NCBI GenBank assembly: GCA_934045075.1
Contig: OW203729.1
Location: 11,352,704-11,416,703 of the forward strand
Reading direction: 5' to 3'
Length of the DNA stretch: 64,000 nucleotides
Source: Yponomeuta sedellus
Taxonomy: Eukaryota > Arthropoda > Insecta > Lepidoptera > Yponomeutidae
Shown: positions 18,941 to 29,564 of the stretch, one piece after another
Numbering within the stretch: position 1 is the stretch's first letter
How the letters are laid out: each line of letters begins with the position of its first letter
Program-made: the position numbers and the translations under genes
Notes under the pieces: model-generated
The model's input: only the letters and a program-made list of their open reading frames with translations
What the model was told of the DNA's origin: nothing
The model's database searches: none

Positions 18941-19599
18941 TATTCATGAATGATTGAAATTTGCTGATGCCTTACGTATTTGAATTCTTTTTTAGGTACA
19001 TATACTATGCAGTTGCCATCAAACGGAAATACATTAGTCTTAAAACGACAAATATCGTTTGTATTTTGTTTCAGATCTATCATTAAATAACCATGAGCAT
19101 CTTTGGTTGCATCTTTGTATGCATCTTCGATGAACTTTAAATTCTCTGGAGAAACTTGTCTGGCTAAGTATCGAACTTGTGTTTTATCACGAGGATTTTT
19201 GAAATAAATAATGTAGCTTGAATTCAAAGATATATCTCTTTGACCTTTACCTTGATGAAATAAATTTTGTGATATGTAGAATACACTTAAATTTCTATGA
19301 TGGCTTCCTTTAGTAAATAGATCAACGATGCGTCCATCTGATTCTCTCATTAAGTCATCAATAATTATAAGATACGGTTCTTTTCCATCAAACATACCCA
19401 TGTCAGGTAGTCCTCGATGATAGATGACGTTACTTAAATTATACAAAGGTTGCATTTCATCATAGCACCACATTATTTGGGAAAACTCCTTGTTACACAT
19501 ATCTTTTATATTTTGAAGGAAATTCGTAACGAAGTTAGATTTACCACAACCACTTGGCCCCGCCACTATGGCAGTAAAAGGATGATTAAAATGAATCAT
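18940..19599 (-). CDS. ATP: FtsK/HerA-type genome-packaging ATPase
   Basis: 219-residue P-loop ATPase predicted to pump the genome into the capsid. Walker A is GPSGCGKS (14-21) and Walker B is YLIIIDD (76-82) with acidic Asp81/Asp82. A sensor-like FYISQN at 107-112 follows, the A32/FtsK-HerA pattern found in Polintons, adintoviruses and virophages. Length is typical (about 200-260). It lies 186 bp downstream of PolB. The AT-rich gap may hold PolB polyadenylation signals and a weak TATA-like AATATATTG for the late genes. The ATG at 19599 is unambiguous. Intact. Confidence 0.93.
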   Translation of the reverse strand: MIHFNHPFTAIVAGPSGCGKSNFVTNFLQNIKDMCNKEFSQIMWCYDEMQPLYNLSNVIYHRGLPDMGMFDGKEPYLIIIDDLMRESDGRIVDLFTKGSHHRNLSVFYISQNLFHQGKGQRDISLNSSYIIYFKNPRDKTQVRYLARQVSPENLKFIEDAYKDATKDAHGYLMIDLKQNTNDICRFKTNVFPFDGNCIVYVPKKEFKYVRHQQISIIHE

Positions 19600-19785
19600 T
19601 ATGGGTTATACGTGTGAGTCGTAAGAAAGAAATCAAAGAAGTGAGGTGAGCTTAGTAAAACAATATATTTATTTATCCAACATCAAACTTGGCATAATAT
19701 ACACACTTAATAATAAATTTATACAAATTAGTTTATCTTATAAATATACAACATTACAAACTAATACTTAAAACCTATATGCTAA
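19600..19785 (-). promoter_or_regulatory. Gap between polymerase and ATPase genes
   Basis: AT-rich, 186 bp, no gene. On minus it contains AATAAA (about 19670) and TATA-like runs (AATATATTG). It may end the early PolB transcript and start the late one. This is position-based inference. Confidence 0.35.
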
Positions 19786-22700
19786 CTATACTATCTTGTA
19801 ATGACCCCAAGGTAGTGTGTCAACACGATTTGGTAGAATATGTCGTTTAGTATCATTCGATGATAAACATGTTTTATTAATTTTTTGGGTGAATATTACA
19901 TGTTTTATTGACCTAAACCTGTACATTTCACAAATCTTAACATCATTATCAAACAAACAGGACTTATAGTTATTAATAGTCATAGATTTCGTAACACATT
20001 TATTAACACCTTTGGCTTTCGCTGCGATTTTATTTTCAATATCAATTGCATACATTTTCGATCTCAATCCAACAAATTCCCGAAATATTTTGCCATTATT
20101 TTCATCCTTGAAGAAACCTAACTTTTTTCTATTTATTTGAGGGTATCCAAATACATTGTCGCTCGGATAATCCGATGTATCAAAATATTCATTTAAATCG
20201 GGTTTGATGTCGGCATACAAATCATTTGTGAATATTTGATAAATCAGACTGTCTGTATCCGTATACAATAATTTTATTTTGTTAACAAACTTTTGCATCA
20301 TATAAGTATAATGAAAATTATACATCAAAGTTTTTGATATATCCAAAATGCAAAAACCTAAATATATTGGTTTATTATAAACTAGCTTAATCTTGTTCAT
20401 CTGAACGGCTACAAGCGAGTCCGAAAATATGGAAAGACTATGGAACTCAGGTCGAGCAATCAAAGTCTCTGCACCCAGGACTTTACCTTCATTTTCCCAG
20501 TGAGTTAATAATTTTACATTTACCCGTTTTTCAATGTTTTCCATGGTCTTTCCAAAAACTGAATTATTCATTAACTTATAAAAGTCTTTTTCAAAACCTG
20601 ATTGGGATAATGATCTCAAATGTGTATTCAAATCAATGTATTTCTTCAACCATGCACTTTGGTTAAACTGTAGTATTCTATGTACTTTGAGTAATTTCAA
20701 ACCCATTTCCAAACACTGTTTCAAGTTTCTGTAATGAATTACGTATTTGGTTTTACTACACAAATTTGATATTAACTTTACCTCTCTACTAACTCCAAAG
20801 CAAAGGTTTTCAGGACAAAGCGGTAAATCAGAATGTTGGTCATGAAGCTCTTTGGGATATTCTAAGTCCACTTCTAATATGTAACCAACATCAGAGGTAT
20901 CTGATGTATTAAAATCAACATTCGCATCCACCCATTTAAACCCTCCAGTCGGTAACATCTGTGACATGGCCCAACCATACAAATTGTTAGCATCAAAGTA
21001 AGCTAAAAATGAGCTTGGTAAATCCTTATCATAATCATCCATAAATTTGTTGTTTGCTTTAGCATGCCGATTACTGCATTGAGATACACCACCCCTTATA
21101 CCAGACTTAACGAACGCAATTTTCTCAAAGTCCGTTAATAGTTCTAGTTCGATCTTTGTATATTTCAACATCGCATCCCAGCTCAATCCTGGAGCAGTAT
21201 AATAATGAGCGGGATCTAAATCATAAGTTTTCAAACATAACTCGCGAAAGTTTTCAAAAACATCAGTCAAAAGTAGTACATCTGTTTTTAAATATAGGTT
21301 CGAGTAATCTGACATGTTGTGACATTCGAAGTGTTGCCACACATCTTGAGCGTGAGAGTAGTCATCAACCGAGACGTTGCAATTTGTAAGGGAGCTATAA
21401 AATTTTTCTTTGTTGGGAAGAGAAGTCAACTTCAAAGTTTCGAACGATGTCATATATTCATAAGGATAAACCCCTTTTCTTTTTAATCGCGAGAAATCAT
21501 CCGGAGACGGGAAGGATTTTTTTAGATCAACAAATTGTTCATCTTTGAGATTTCTTGCTAATTTATCTAGACTACACGATAGGAACTTGAAAGAATCAAC
21601 GAACCGTAAGCTTACAGTTTGATTGTTAATGTGCAAGAGTTTTGAAAAGGAAATATATTTTTCCTTGTTTTGAGGTATAATTTGAATTTCACCTTGTACT
21701 AAATTTAGAGCATGAACAATGAAGTGAGCATCATAGTTACTGAGGTTATGTAAAAATACAGGAATGTAGCGTGGCGCATGAAATTTATCGATGCATATCT
21801 GATGTCCAACACCTCTAAAGTCACCAGTGTACCAATCGTAATCAATCACTTTATTTTGATCTAGTGCCCTCTCACATATGAAACAGGTGGAGGTTTGTGA
21901 TACAATGCTCCGAGTCTCAATAGATAATGGATTGGGGCACTTTTGAAAACTGTTTCTACTACATATTTGTTTAATGTCAGTCAATAATCTTTCCATAAAT
22001 ATCTGTGCACAATTGGGACCGCTATATGTTTCATATTTGGATAGGCTATTATCATACGAACATTTGATGTAGTAACCAAAGCTATACACTTCATGTTTTT
22101 GAACATTTGTTGTATGTGACTTAGATGGATCGTTGGAACATGAATCAATTGGATTTAAAAACGCCTCAAAATCACCGTAGACTACAAACGGGACTTTCAT
22201 TTTATTTTGATAATTATCAAAACTTAATAAATTGTTTGGTGTCAGCTCACCAAACCAATTTTTACGTTTACTTTCCGGACTAGGTAAATCAGTCCGAATA
22301 TGTCTGCAATCTGTCGTTTGATGAGTTTCTAATATATCACGAGATGAAAAGTATATCAAACAACCATCGCAGATATGAATTGCACCATCTGATTTTTTTA
22401 CTTGTTTACTTACTAATCGAGACAAGTTTTTAATGTAGCAATAGTGACTGTTCGTGCCATTAGTAATTAATAGCAAATTAACATGAGTTGATTTACGGGA
22501 TTTTGTGAAATGAAGTGGACCTACAACTGTGTGTGTCTTTGAACGTTCATTGTATTCTAAGCCAAATACGTTGATGCTAATATTGTTAAGGGTTTCTATT
22601 TTGCTGATATCTTTCAGTTTTATTGGAAGTGATACATTGCCAAATTTTATTTTGTTGCTGTGTCTGCTGTATGATGTCACCCTATCTGAACTTTTTTGTA

Positions 22701-23905
22701 CTGGAAAAAGGGCTGAAAGCAACGCCCACTTGAAACATTGGTTATCATTATTTTGCACATTGATAATTGCTTTTTTAAGCAAAATATCCCTGGGTAATGG
22801 GATGTATGATGATCCTCGTAGGGGTGTGTATTTATTAACATTCATTTCCATATGTTTAATTTCCTTGAGGGACCAACCACTGTCTTTCTTTTCAAAGTTA
22901 CTAACTTTTTCAACAATTACATCTCGTAAATTAGATATAAAAATGTCTAGATCATCAGATTCACTTAAGATGAAGTTACATGTTTGAAAATCAAATGTGT
23001 TTTTGATGTCTTTTGTCTCTTGTACAAAATCAGCATGCAAAATGAAATTGACTTTGAAGTTTCTAAGTTCTTTGGTACATTCACTAATCAAAGTTGAAAC
23101 AGTGTCTTTAATGGAATTTAAAAATGCTTCTGGAGTTTCAAACTCTCCTTTTGTCTTATCACAATGTGATAAAATTTTGTAAGTTAGTATCCTATGTCTG
23201 AATGCACTTTCAACGAGTGTGACATTGGATAACGCATGATTTGATTTGAGAACATTATTTTTGTGAAGATTACTTTTGTAGTGATTAGTAAGGTACCTTT
23301 TGGTCACAAAAACCTGACAAGTGGTGCACTCCACTTTCAAACTGTCAGCTCCATCACGATTGTTGCTCACGTTTACAGTTGCAGATGTAGAGGGCTCTGG
23401 AGATTGTCTTGACTTCTTGTCATGGCTGCTCAGTTCCGCAGCATTTTTTCTTTTTTGTCCTCGACCAACTTGAGGTGTATCACTAAAACAAAGATAAAAC
23501 GCGTTGAAATTTGTGTATGTTATCATTTCGAGTTGTTGAGGAAAGTCAAGGAAACTTAGAGGCTGTTGAGGGAAGAGGCATGCCTTGAGGGAGACCTTTG
23601 ACCAGCAGTTGACGATTACATGCTGATTGGTTGAGGAAAATTTATAAATAAACGGTTACTTACTTGAGACTTTTCTCCACAGAGACACACAGGTCATATA
23701 GAGCTAGATCTTCCACATCAATATTGTCTTCAACTGCCGCGCAAAGATCTGCCATTTCTTTATCAAACGAGTCACTGATGGAGCTATTTTCTAGCATCAC
23801 ACACGCAGCAGACATTTCTTCATCAAATGATGAATCACACAGAGCACTTTGAACATTATTAGACACAAAAAATGCACTAACACAAACTTTATCGTGACCG
23901 TTCAT
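19786..23905 (-). CDS. POLB: Protein-primed family B DNA polymerase, spliced
   Basis: Join exon 1 (23664..23905) to exon 2 (19786..23482); 1,312 residues. It replicates the element from its termini by protein priming. In the spliced numbering: C2H2 finger (Cys133, Cys136, His148, His154), a DNQCFKW segment at 327-333 typical of Polinton polymerase N-termini, a CxxC...H/C cluster near 450-475, Exo I VYGDFEAF (Asp518, Glu520), Exo II LSNYDAHF, Exo III YLKTDVLLLTD, motif A YFDANNLYGW (Asp911), motif B KLMNNSVFGK (about 1050-1059) and motif C YTDTDS (Asp1156, Asp1158). All are intact. Unspliced, the long frame would start inside the intron, without the acidic N-terminus. Confidence 0.92.
23483..23663 (-). 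other. Intron in the polymerase gene (181 nt)
   Basis: The donor reads CTCAA|GTAAGT and the acceptor TTTGTTTTAG|TGATAC. Exon 1 leaves two bases (AA) and exon 2 supplies T, so phase is exact and the joined coding length (3,939 nt) is divisible by three. Without splicing, exon 1 stops at the TAA inside GTAAGT. Confidence 0.85.
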
Positions 23906-23973
23906 AGTTAACGATAGTGTACCTCAGAACAGTGATACTCTTGAACTATTACAATATCTGTAGCTTCATTCGG

Positions 23974-23981
23974 CTTTTATA
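23974..23981 (-). promoter_or_regulatory. TATA box for the polymerase gene
   Basis: TATAAAAG on the minus strand lies about 69 bases before the PolB ATG at 23905, a suitable distance for an RNA polymerase II start near 23950. It lies outside the terminal repeat, so PolB has a single-copy promoter. Confidence 0.55.
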
Positions 23982-24103
23982 ATTCTAGCCTAATGGAATT
24001 CAACGAGTTAACTAATCACTTAGATACGATCCACATTAGTACACTTACAATTTGTTTTCAATAATAAGAATAGGTCATTAAGTAATAACTAAGTAAAAAT
24101 CCC

Positions 24104-24662
24104 TTAGTTACTATAGGAATAGTTCCGGCAGTCTTGAGTTGTGCTGATTTCTTTGGTGATTGTATGAACCACCTCTTTGGTTTTACCTAGGTGTTTATTA
24201 TTTACACCTTTGCAGTAGTATTTCACTCGCACATTGGCATGTTTCCAGTGCTGAGAGGGTGGAATTTTGACGAGTTTTCTCACGTCGTATATTTCAATTT
24301 TTATCAGATGAGTCGCTTCTCGACCGTCATCTACGTTTGTTGATATGTAAGACACGCCGCCTTCACTATTCGCCCGACCGACTGTTGATGAACTCTTGCT
24401 TTTATGTTTTTTTGCTGGCACCTCAAATAACTTATCAAAGCTTCTGTCTGCACTGTTACTTCTCTTACGATTTTGTCTTGAGTCCTCCTCCTCATTAGAA
24501 AGAGTTGGATAGTTGTAATTCTTAAATGTATTTTCTTCATCGACGATGAGATCAGATGAAAAATTCTGTAAAGAACAATGAATAATTATTATATCTACAT
24601 AAATTATTGCCTTGCTATTGAGAGAGTACATATAAAAAACAAAATTTGTGACTTACCTCCAT
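24104..24662 (-). CDS. Spliced 155-residue TIR protein, right copy (unknown function)
   Basis: Mirror copy of the left gene. Exon 1 is 24657..24662, the intron 24566..24656 and exon 2 24104..24565, with the same GTAAGT and TTTACAG signals. Two residues differ from the left copy (Tyr to Asn in the NYYYP segment, Asp to Asn in LSDEEE). It lies upstream of and in the same direction as PolB, 198 bp away, so it could be co-regulated with replication. TATATAA (minus strand, 24762..24768) precedes it. Retention of two intact spliced copies argues that the frame is under selection. Function not assigned. Confidence 0.8.
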
Positions 24663-25099
24663 GGTGTGTTGGATAGAGTGCAGAGATAATTGCGCTGATT
24701 CACTTAAGACTTCACCGTGTTGGTGATAGAAACTGTATCGTACTCAGACCCGTGGAAGCCGTTATATAGTCAGTTTTGCTCGTTATTAATCTTGTTTAAA
24801 CCTAGTCAGTAATGATGTTGAACGAAACAAGATGATTATTGATAACATTTGGAAACCAGATAGTTGATTGCTAATTGCATTTACGCAAACATCTAATGTT
24901 TTAAACTTTCCATCATCGGAAGCGGTGCACTATAACTAATGAGATTGTTGCAAAGCATCCAATGACGTCAGTAAGTATCAAAAGTAATGGTATAGGTAGG
25001 TCAGAGAAATACGGACCACAAAAATAAGTGAATCACTTCCAGGATTTACACAATACAAAAGATCTTTGAATCAGTTACACGTATAACAATTTGTTGACC
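24663..25099. promoter_or_regulatory. Divergent promoter region, right TIR
   Basis: Inverted copy of the left divergent promoter, with the same TATA box (minus, 24762..24768) for the 155-residue gene and the same initiator for the plus-strand protease. Because it is duplicated, both genes have two promoters each in the element. Confidence 0.6.
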
Positions 25100-25540
25100 A
25101 TGGATACCATAGACATACAAGATTGTTTATATAAAATAAATCCGCTGATGAGGTATAATGTGTATGCCGCCAACCGCATTCCTGTGGTAGTAGAGGTACC
25201 AATGTATTTGATAGGAAATTTTGATCCAGACACACAGCCCGGATCTCACTGGGTGGCTATTCATATTGATGCAAATCGAACTGGAGAATACTTCGATTCA
25301 TACGGTCGCAAGCCATCAGGAGCCTATCATAGGTTTATACTGAGAAATAGTAAACAATGGCGATATAACAACGCAATTTTGCAGAATGAGTTAACATCAG
25401 TTTGTGGAGAATACTGCGTGATGTACTTAGCCCATAAGTATAGTGGAAGGAGTTTAGATAATTTTATAAATATTTTCACTGAGAATACCGTTCGAAATGA
25501 TGTAATGCTGAAAGATTGGTTTAATTTATGCTTTATGTGA
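25100..25540 (+). CDS. PRO: Adenain-type cysteine protease, right TIR copy
   Basis: Second, protein-identical copy of the 146-residue protease, reading outward to the right tip. His50, Asp66, Gln95 and Cys102 are all present, so both copies look catalytically competent. The start ATG lies in the context GACCATGG. Because it sits in the inverted repeat, the element is diploid for the gene, and gene conversion between arms can keep the copies alike. Upstream, AATCAGTTAC holds an arthropod-style TCAGT initiator that could place a transcription start about 35-40 bases before the ATG (inference). Confidence 0.93.
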   Translation: MDTIDIQDCLYKINPLMRYNVYAANRIPVVVEVPMYLIGNFDPDTQPGSHWVAIHIDANRTGEYFDSYGRKPSGAYHRFILRNSKQWRYNNAILQNELTSVCGEYCVMYLAHKYSGRSLDNFINIFTENTVRNDVMLKDWFNLCFM

Positions 25541-25754
25541 TGTATAAAAATAAATGAAGAAAGAGTTATAAGAAACAAAATGTGTAGTCATTGTGGTGAC
25601 TAACAAGTCACCTGAGCCCTAATGACCTGCTCGATCCCTGAGCCCTAATGACCCGCTCGATCATAACGCCCAAACGAAAACATCGCTTTGTTAATGAGGT
25701 GATTATACCATTATCTTAATCACCATGGCACGATATTTCTATCTCCGAAACCGT

Positions 25755-25771
25755 ATGAGTCCTAGACTCAT
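25755..25771. repeat. 17-bp palindrome found only in the right TIR
   Basis: ATGAGTCCTAGACTCAT forms 7-bp arms around CTA and lies in a net 19-bp insertion relative to the left arm. It is one of two length differences between the terminal repeats. It may be a footprint of replication or repair. Confidence 0.85.
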
Positions 25772-25961
25772 CATTATCCTAGAGCTCTGGGAGTGAGTGC
25801 AATCGATTCAGCGCACCCGATTTAGTGGGATTAGACACCAAACTTTCTTTTTTTTTTTTTTTTGGACCCGCTTCCCAAACTTGCGCGACTTTCTGAACCA
25901 AAGGGGGGACCCTTGGGAGGGCGGGAGGTCAGTGCGCCAGAACTGTGGTTCTCCTACTACT

Positions 25962-25967
25962 CCTATG
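25962..25967. repeat. Right 6-bp target-site duplication of the Polinton
   Basis: CCTATG directly follows the final ...CCTACTACT of the right terminal repeat and is identical to the left copy. The perfect match means no visible decay since insertion. Confidence 0.95.
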
Positions 25968-26141
25968 TGCCGCGTTCCGCCATGACATTTGTTGAGTTTT
26001 CAGTTTGACAGCAAAGAAAGAGTAAGTAGTATTAAAGAGTGAGACAAATATATGTCCGCCATTAAAACGGGGCTAAATGCGAACAAAAATTTCAAAGTTC
26101 CTACTTGCGCTAGGCTGAGCATGATATTTAGCAATTTGCAG

Positions 26142-26339
26142 CTATAAGAAACTCGTTGAATGAGAGAAAGATAATAAGAATTGTTTCGGACAGAACGAAT
26201 GAATGACACTTGTCAATATTCGACAACACAGTATTGTTTTGTTTTTTAGGTAGCCACTTTGCCAAATACTTTTTCTACGCTTTGACAAATTGTAAAGCAG
26301 CAACAACTCGTCCATTTCATAATCAGACTCTGAACTCAT
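26142..26339 (-). CDS. Short ORF beside a GC-rich promoter-like patch
   Basis: 65 codons from an ATG. The first ~26 residues (MSSESDYEMDELLLLYNLSK then RRKSIW) have the acidic, Leu-rich, basic, Trp order seen at the start of HARBI1-like nucleases, but the rest does not continue that similarity. It might be a first exon with an unseen splice site. The GC-rich stretch just upstream could be its promoter. Weak assignment. Confidence 0.25.
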   Translation of the reverse strand: MSSESDYEMDELLLLYNLSKRRKSIWQSGYLKNKTILCCRILTSVIHSFCPKQFLLSFSHSTSFL

Positions 26340-26369
26340 GTTTTTGTCAAACTTCTATTCCTTGCACAA

Positions 26370-26530
26370 GCTAGGAAGCGTAGCTGCGGTGCAGCATGCG
26401 GTGGGGGCTTCAACTGCCCTGCCCTGTACTGAACTGTGCTGCACTGTGCTGCGTCGTCTGCGTCACAGCATGCGCCCAGACTCATGCGCCTGACCGCGCC
26501 TGCGCCTGCGACGAGCGCTTCAAATGGTTT
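26370..26530. promoter_or_regulatory. GC-rich, CpG-containing patch
   Basis: Unusually GC-rich for the window, with repeated GCTGCACTG-type words and ATGCGCC/TGCGCCTGCGCC motifs like NRF-1 sites. It lies 400-570 bp right of the Polinton and just upstream of the minus-strand ORF at 26339. Promoter role is inferred from composition only. Confidence 0.35.
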
Positions 26531-26689
26531 AGCCCAAATCCAATTAAATAGTAATAACAATAACGACCACACAACACAATCACTGATTCTGGTCTCAAAC
26601 TACGACAACTTGTATTACGCTATACTTTTATAGCCTATAAATCGGTTTTTAGAATTGTATTACGGTAACCATGCAAGGGCATCACTAAC

Positions 26690-26800
26690 ATAGAAATACA
26701 CCCTGAGGCCATGAACCACTTTTCGGCGGCCTCCAGTGGGAATCGAATCCACGACAGTCAAACGTGTTACAGCTTGGCCAACGAGGCATCCAAATACTCA
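26690..26800 (-). repeat. SINE-like repeat (family H), partial
   Basis: Minus strand holds a degenerate tRNA-type B-box (CGTGGATTCGATTCC) and the GCCTCGTTGGCCAAGCTG head. The plus reading CCAGTGGGAATCGAATCC is shared with 34590. Confidence 0.5.
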
Positions 26801-27440
26801 CAGTCATAAGCATTCACATTATATTGAAATGGGTTTAGTAGAGAAACTCGACAGCTGACGACAGTGTTAAATGGGTCGTGTACTAGTAACAGATTGTAGC
26901 AAACCGTCAAAGATTGAATTTATTATAAAGGGGCTGAAACAAATGTAAACGCAGTCCATTTTTCTGTTTCACAAACGGTTCAATCGATTTGCCGCTTATT
27001 TCTACACTTCATCCACACGACACCAAAATGCACGCGTTTCATAAAACTACAGTTCGTAATTTATGATGAAATTGAGTCTGGAAATGGAACTTGAGTCATA
27101 TTGGACTGAGTTTTCTTTTATACCATAGAGAGAACACATATAGTAATTTGGGAAAATATCTTCTTCTTTATCTCCCATCGGAGGTCGGCTATCATTGTGG
27201 TTACTGTAACCCGTCATGTGGCGGCTCGGAACAAATTGATGGTGCCTGTCTGAAACCATTCAGCCAAGTTTTGAAGCCAGTGAGTTCTTTTACGGCCTTG
27301 TCTTCTGCGGCCCTTTATTTTTCCCTGCAGGATCAAAAAAATATACAAAATAAATAGCATAACTTTTTTGTGGTTTTGGGATCACATAATAGCCAAAAAT
27401 AAAATTAATCTAATGATAAAAACAACCTATTCCTTCCTCA

Positions 27441-27484
27441 GTGAAGAGACCCGTGCCCCTCGGTGGGGACATAATGGGTTGATG
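27441..27484 (-). repeat. Family A repeat, short scrap
   Basis: AGTGAAGAGACCCGTGCCCC..TGGGGAC..GGGTTGAT, the end portion of family A on minus. Confidence 0.55.
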
Positions 27485-27902
27485 ATGATAAAAAACAACT
27501 TATTACTTTTAGTTTTTTCATTGAATTCTAAACATTTTCTTATAATGGTCTAGAGCATAAAAATATTATTTAACAAGGTAACTCGAATATCGATAAATGC
27601 TTTATTATTATTGTTATCCTTTACCTGCAAGCCTTTGCGTCAAAGTTATTATCGTTGTTCTATGCAAAAGGGCGCAGATCCCCTTTGTGGATTTATATTA
27701 TTCTAAGAACTCCCTAACCAGCATCTCCACCTACTTACCTAACTATATTTTCTCGATATAATTGGTTTTGTCTCATTCTTAGCATTCCTTTCAGAATATA
27801 AAACGGTGATAAGTCAATGTTTTATCCACAATCCTACGTTTTAGGCTTAACTAAAATAATACTTAGGAACCTACTACTTCGTAGGCAGGTCGGTAACGCT
27901 GG

Positions 27903-27940
27903 ATACAGTAAATTTTGTAGGTCTACAAAATTTACTGTAT
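27903..27940. repeat. 38-bp perfect palindrome
   Basis: 18-bp arms ATACAGTAAATTTTGTAG and its exact complement, separated by GT. It is not part of any repeat family I identified. Confidence 0.95.
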
Positions 27941-28484
27941 GGAACATAATTTCGCATCTCTTCCAGTCATAAACATACCATTTTGTAAGTAAATTGAAAT
28001 ACCCCGGTACTTATAGCAAATTAAGAGAGGTAGGTTGGATTATAGAGGCATAATAGAAAATATAATTATTCTTTTTAAATTTTAAGTTATCACATGTATC
28101 GATATACTTACACTTAATTTTACCTTGATTTATTTTTTATTTCTGTCTAGGAAGTTTGTCTAAGATACAAAGTAACACAAACAATAATTAAAAATTCATT
28201 TACAAATATTTCGTCCACAAAGTCCGAAAAAAATAATACAAAATTACCTAGTATTTAGACGGATTCCGTTCAAACAGCAAAATATCCCTTTGGCCATGTC
28301 CTTTTTTTATTTTCCTTTCCAGATACAAGCAATATCGTATTTTTTACCCATCTGCGGCGGAGAGGGTTATATGTTTGGCTCGTATGTCTGCTTGTCCTAT
28401 GCTAGGTTCCCCCATAAGTCTCAAATAAGCTTTCAATTGATTCGTCGTAACTGCGCGAATGTCATAAGTAACGCGAAATCAGCA

Positions 28485-28731
28485 TCACCCTAATATTATA
28501 AAGGCGAAAGATTAAGAGTGTGTATGTTTGTTATTTCTTCTTGTTATTCTTAGTTCTTGTTATTCCGCGGTTTTAGTAAAACGGTTTTTTAAAAGAGCGG
28601 TTTCAATAAAATTTGGTATGGAGTTAGCGGACACCCTGAATTAACACATGGGCTACGTTTTAGTGCGGGAAAATATCTTATTCCCATGGGAAAATCCATA
28701 TACCGCGGGTAACACCGCGGGGCACAGCTAG
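28485..28731 (+). mobile_element. Non-autonomous Helitron-like element
   Basis: Starts TCACCCTAATATTATAAAGG and ends with the GC-rich CCGCGG...CCGCGG hairpin (28703..28720) seven bases before CTAG. It is preceded by A and followed by T, as expected for Helitron insertion. No internal gene. Confidence 0.75.
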
Positions 28732-28796
28732 TAGATGGATAAAAAATTATATAAGAGACAAATGTTAAAAAATTACATCCCGACCAATCCAATTTT

Positions 28797-28870
28797 TAGG
28801 GTTCCGTCCACAAGAAACCCTTATAGTTTCGCCATTTTCAGTCTGTCCGCGGCCTAGCTCAGAGCCGAAA
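28797..28870 (+). repeat. Insect interspersed repeat fragment
   Basis: TTAGGGTTCCGT...GAAACCCTTATAGTTTCGCCAT...TCTGTCCGCGGC, a word set very common in insect repeats. Class uncertain. Confidence 0.45.
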
Positions 28871-29454
28871 TTTTGCACAGACGTATATTAATCCCGCCAA
28901 AAAAAATTTAAAATTAGGTCTTAAATTTATTTAGGGTAGGTACCTCTCGCTCGATTAGGTACCTCTTTTCATTAGTCATTTAGAAACCTTTCGTGTATAG
29001 GAACACTCTGTCCTTCGATTTAAGGTTGATTGTCGAAACGTCAGAAAAATCAAGGTAGCACATACAATCAGAAAGAAAAACCATCTTGGCTAAAAGTATG
29101 CTTTACAAGACCAACCAACTTAACAAAGAAAAACTTTGTAAACATTCCATAGAAAAATTCTTTGATGAAGTTGTTAGTTCTTTAGACCAGGTAAAAACAC
29201 CTCCTTAACACGCACGAGACCGGTTCTTTACTACCTACGATGACGGAAATTGAAAGCAAATGTGTCCCCTTCTTTGGGTGAAAGTTTTTGTTGTATTTCA
29301 ACAGTTTATATTGGGTTTTATAAATTTATATACATAGCGAATGTGGGTGGAAGGACCGGATATACTTCGACTAAATAAGGGATGTATTAACAAAGGCCTA
29401 GATAAAAAGTAGTCGAAACCGGCGTAAATGAATGCTACGGCTGAACGAACGTTG

Positions 29455-29545
29455 AAGGAGCGAAGGTGTTCTGTCAGGATCGTGTGGCGAGTGGCAATCC
29501 CTGGTCTCTGCCTACCCGTCTGGTGTATAGGAGTGAGGTTATGTT
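29455..29545 (-). repeat. Family G repeat
   Basis: Shares the AGGATCGTGTGGCGAGTGGCA..CCCTGGTCTCTGCCTACCC block with 50865 and 54575 (inverse) and 61279. Confidence 0.5.
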
Positions 29546-29564
29546 ATGATATGTGTGTTATTGG

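Larger units (their letters stand above)
12145..25961. mobile_element. Complete Maverick/Polinton (adintovirus-type) element
   Basis: The element is a self-synthesising DNA transposon or endogenous virus carrying PolB, integrase, packaging ATPase, adenain-type protease, MCP and penton-like genes, the hallmark set of Polintons. Its ends are bounded by inverted repeats starting AGTAGTAGG and by an exact 6-bp direct repeat CCTATG on both sides; a 6-bp duplication and 5'-AG ends are typical of the family. All core genes have full-length frames with recognisable motifs. Eight internal genes run on the minus strand, and each terminal repeat adds two more. Perfect target duplication, near-identical terminal repeats and open frames point to a recent insertion. 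Length (13.8 kb) is within the usual 12-20 kb. Direct evidence: ends, duplication and motifs. Inference: recency and possible activity. Confidence 0.97.
24045..25961 (-). repeat. Right terminal inverted repeat (about 1.9 kb)
   Basis: Inverse copy of the left repeat, 22 bp longer. The difference is a 16-A tract instead of 13 (read on minus) and a net 19-bp palindromic insertion around 25755..25771. In the outer 400 bp I count about seven substitutions between arms. In the 155-residue gene two residues differ, and the protease is identical at protein level. Confidence 0.95.

Noticed and set aside
22529..22987. 152-codon plus-strand frame
   Set aside because: Antisense shadow of the DNA polymerase.
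23484..23526. PolB start in the frame opening at 23526
   Set aside because: This segment is intronic. The phase-matched exon at 23664..23905 supplies the true start.
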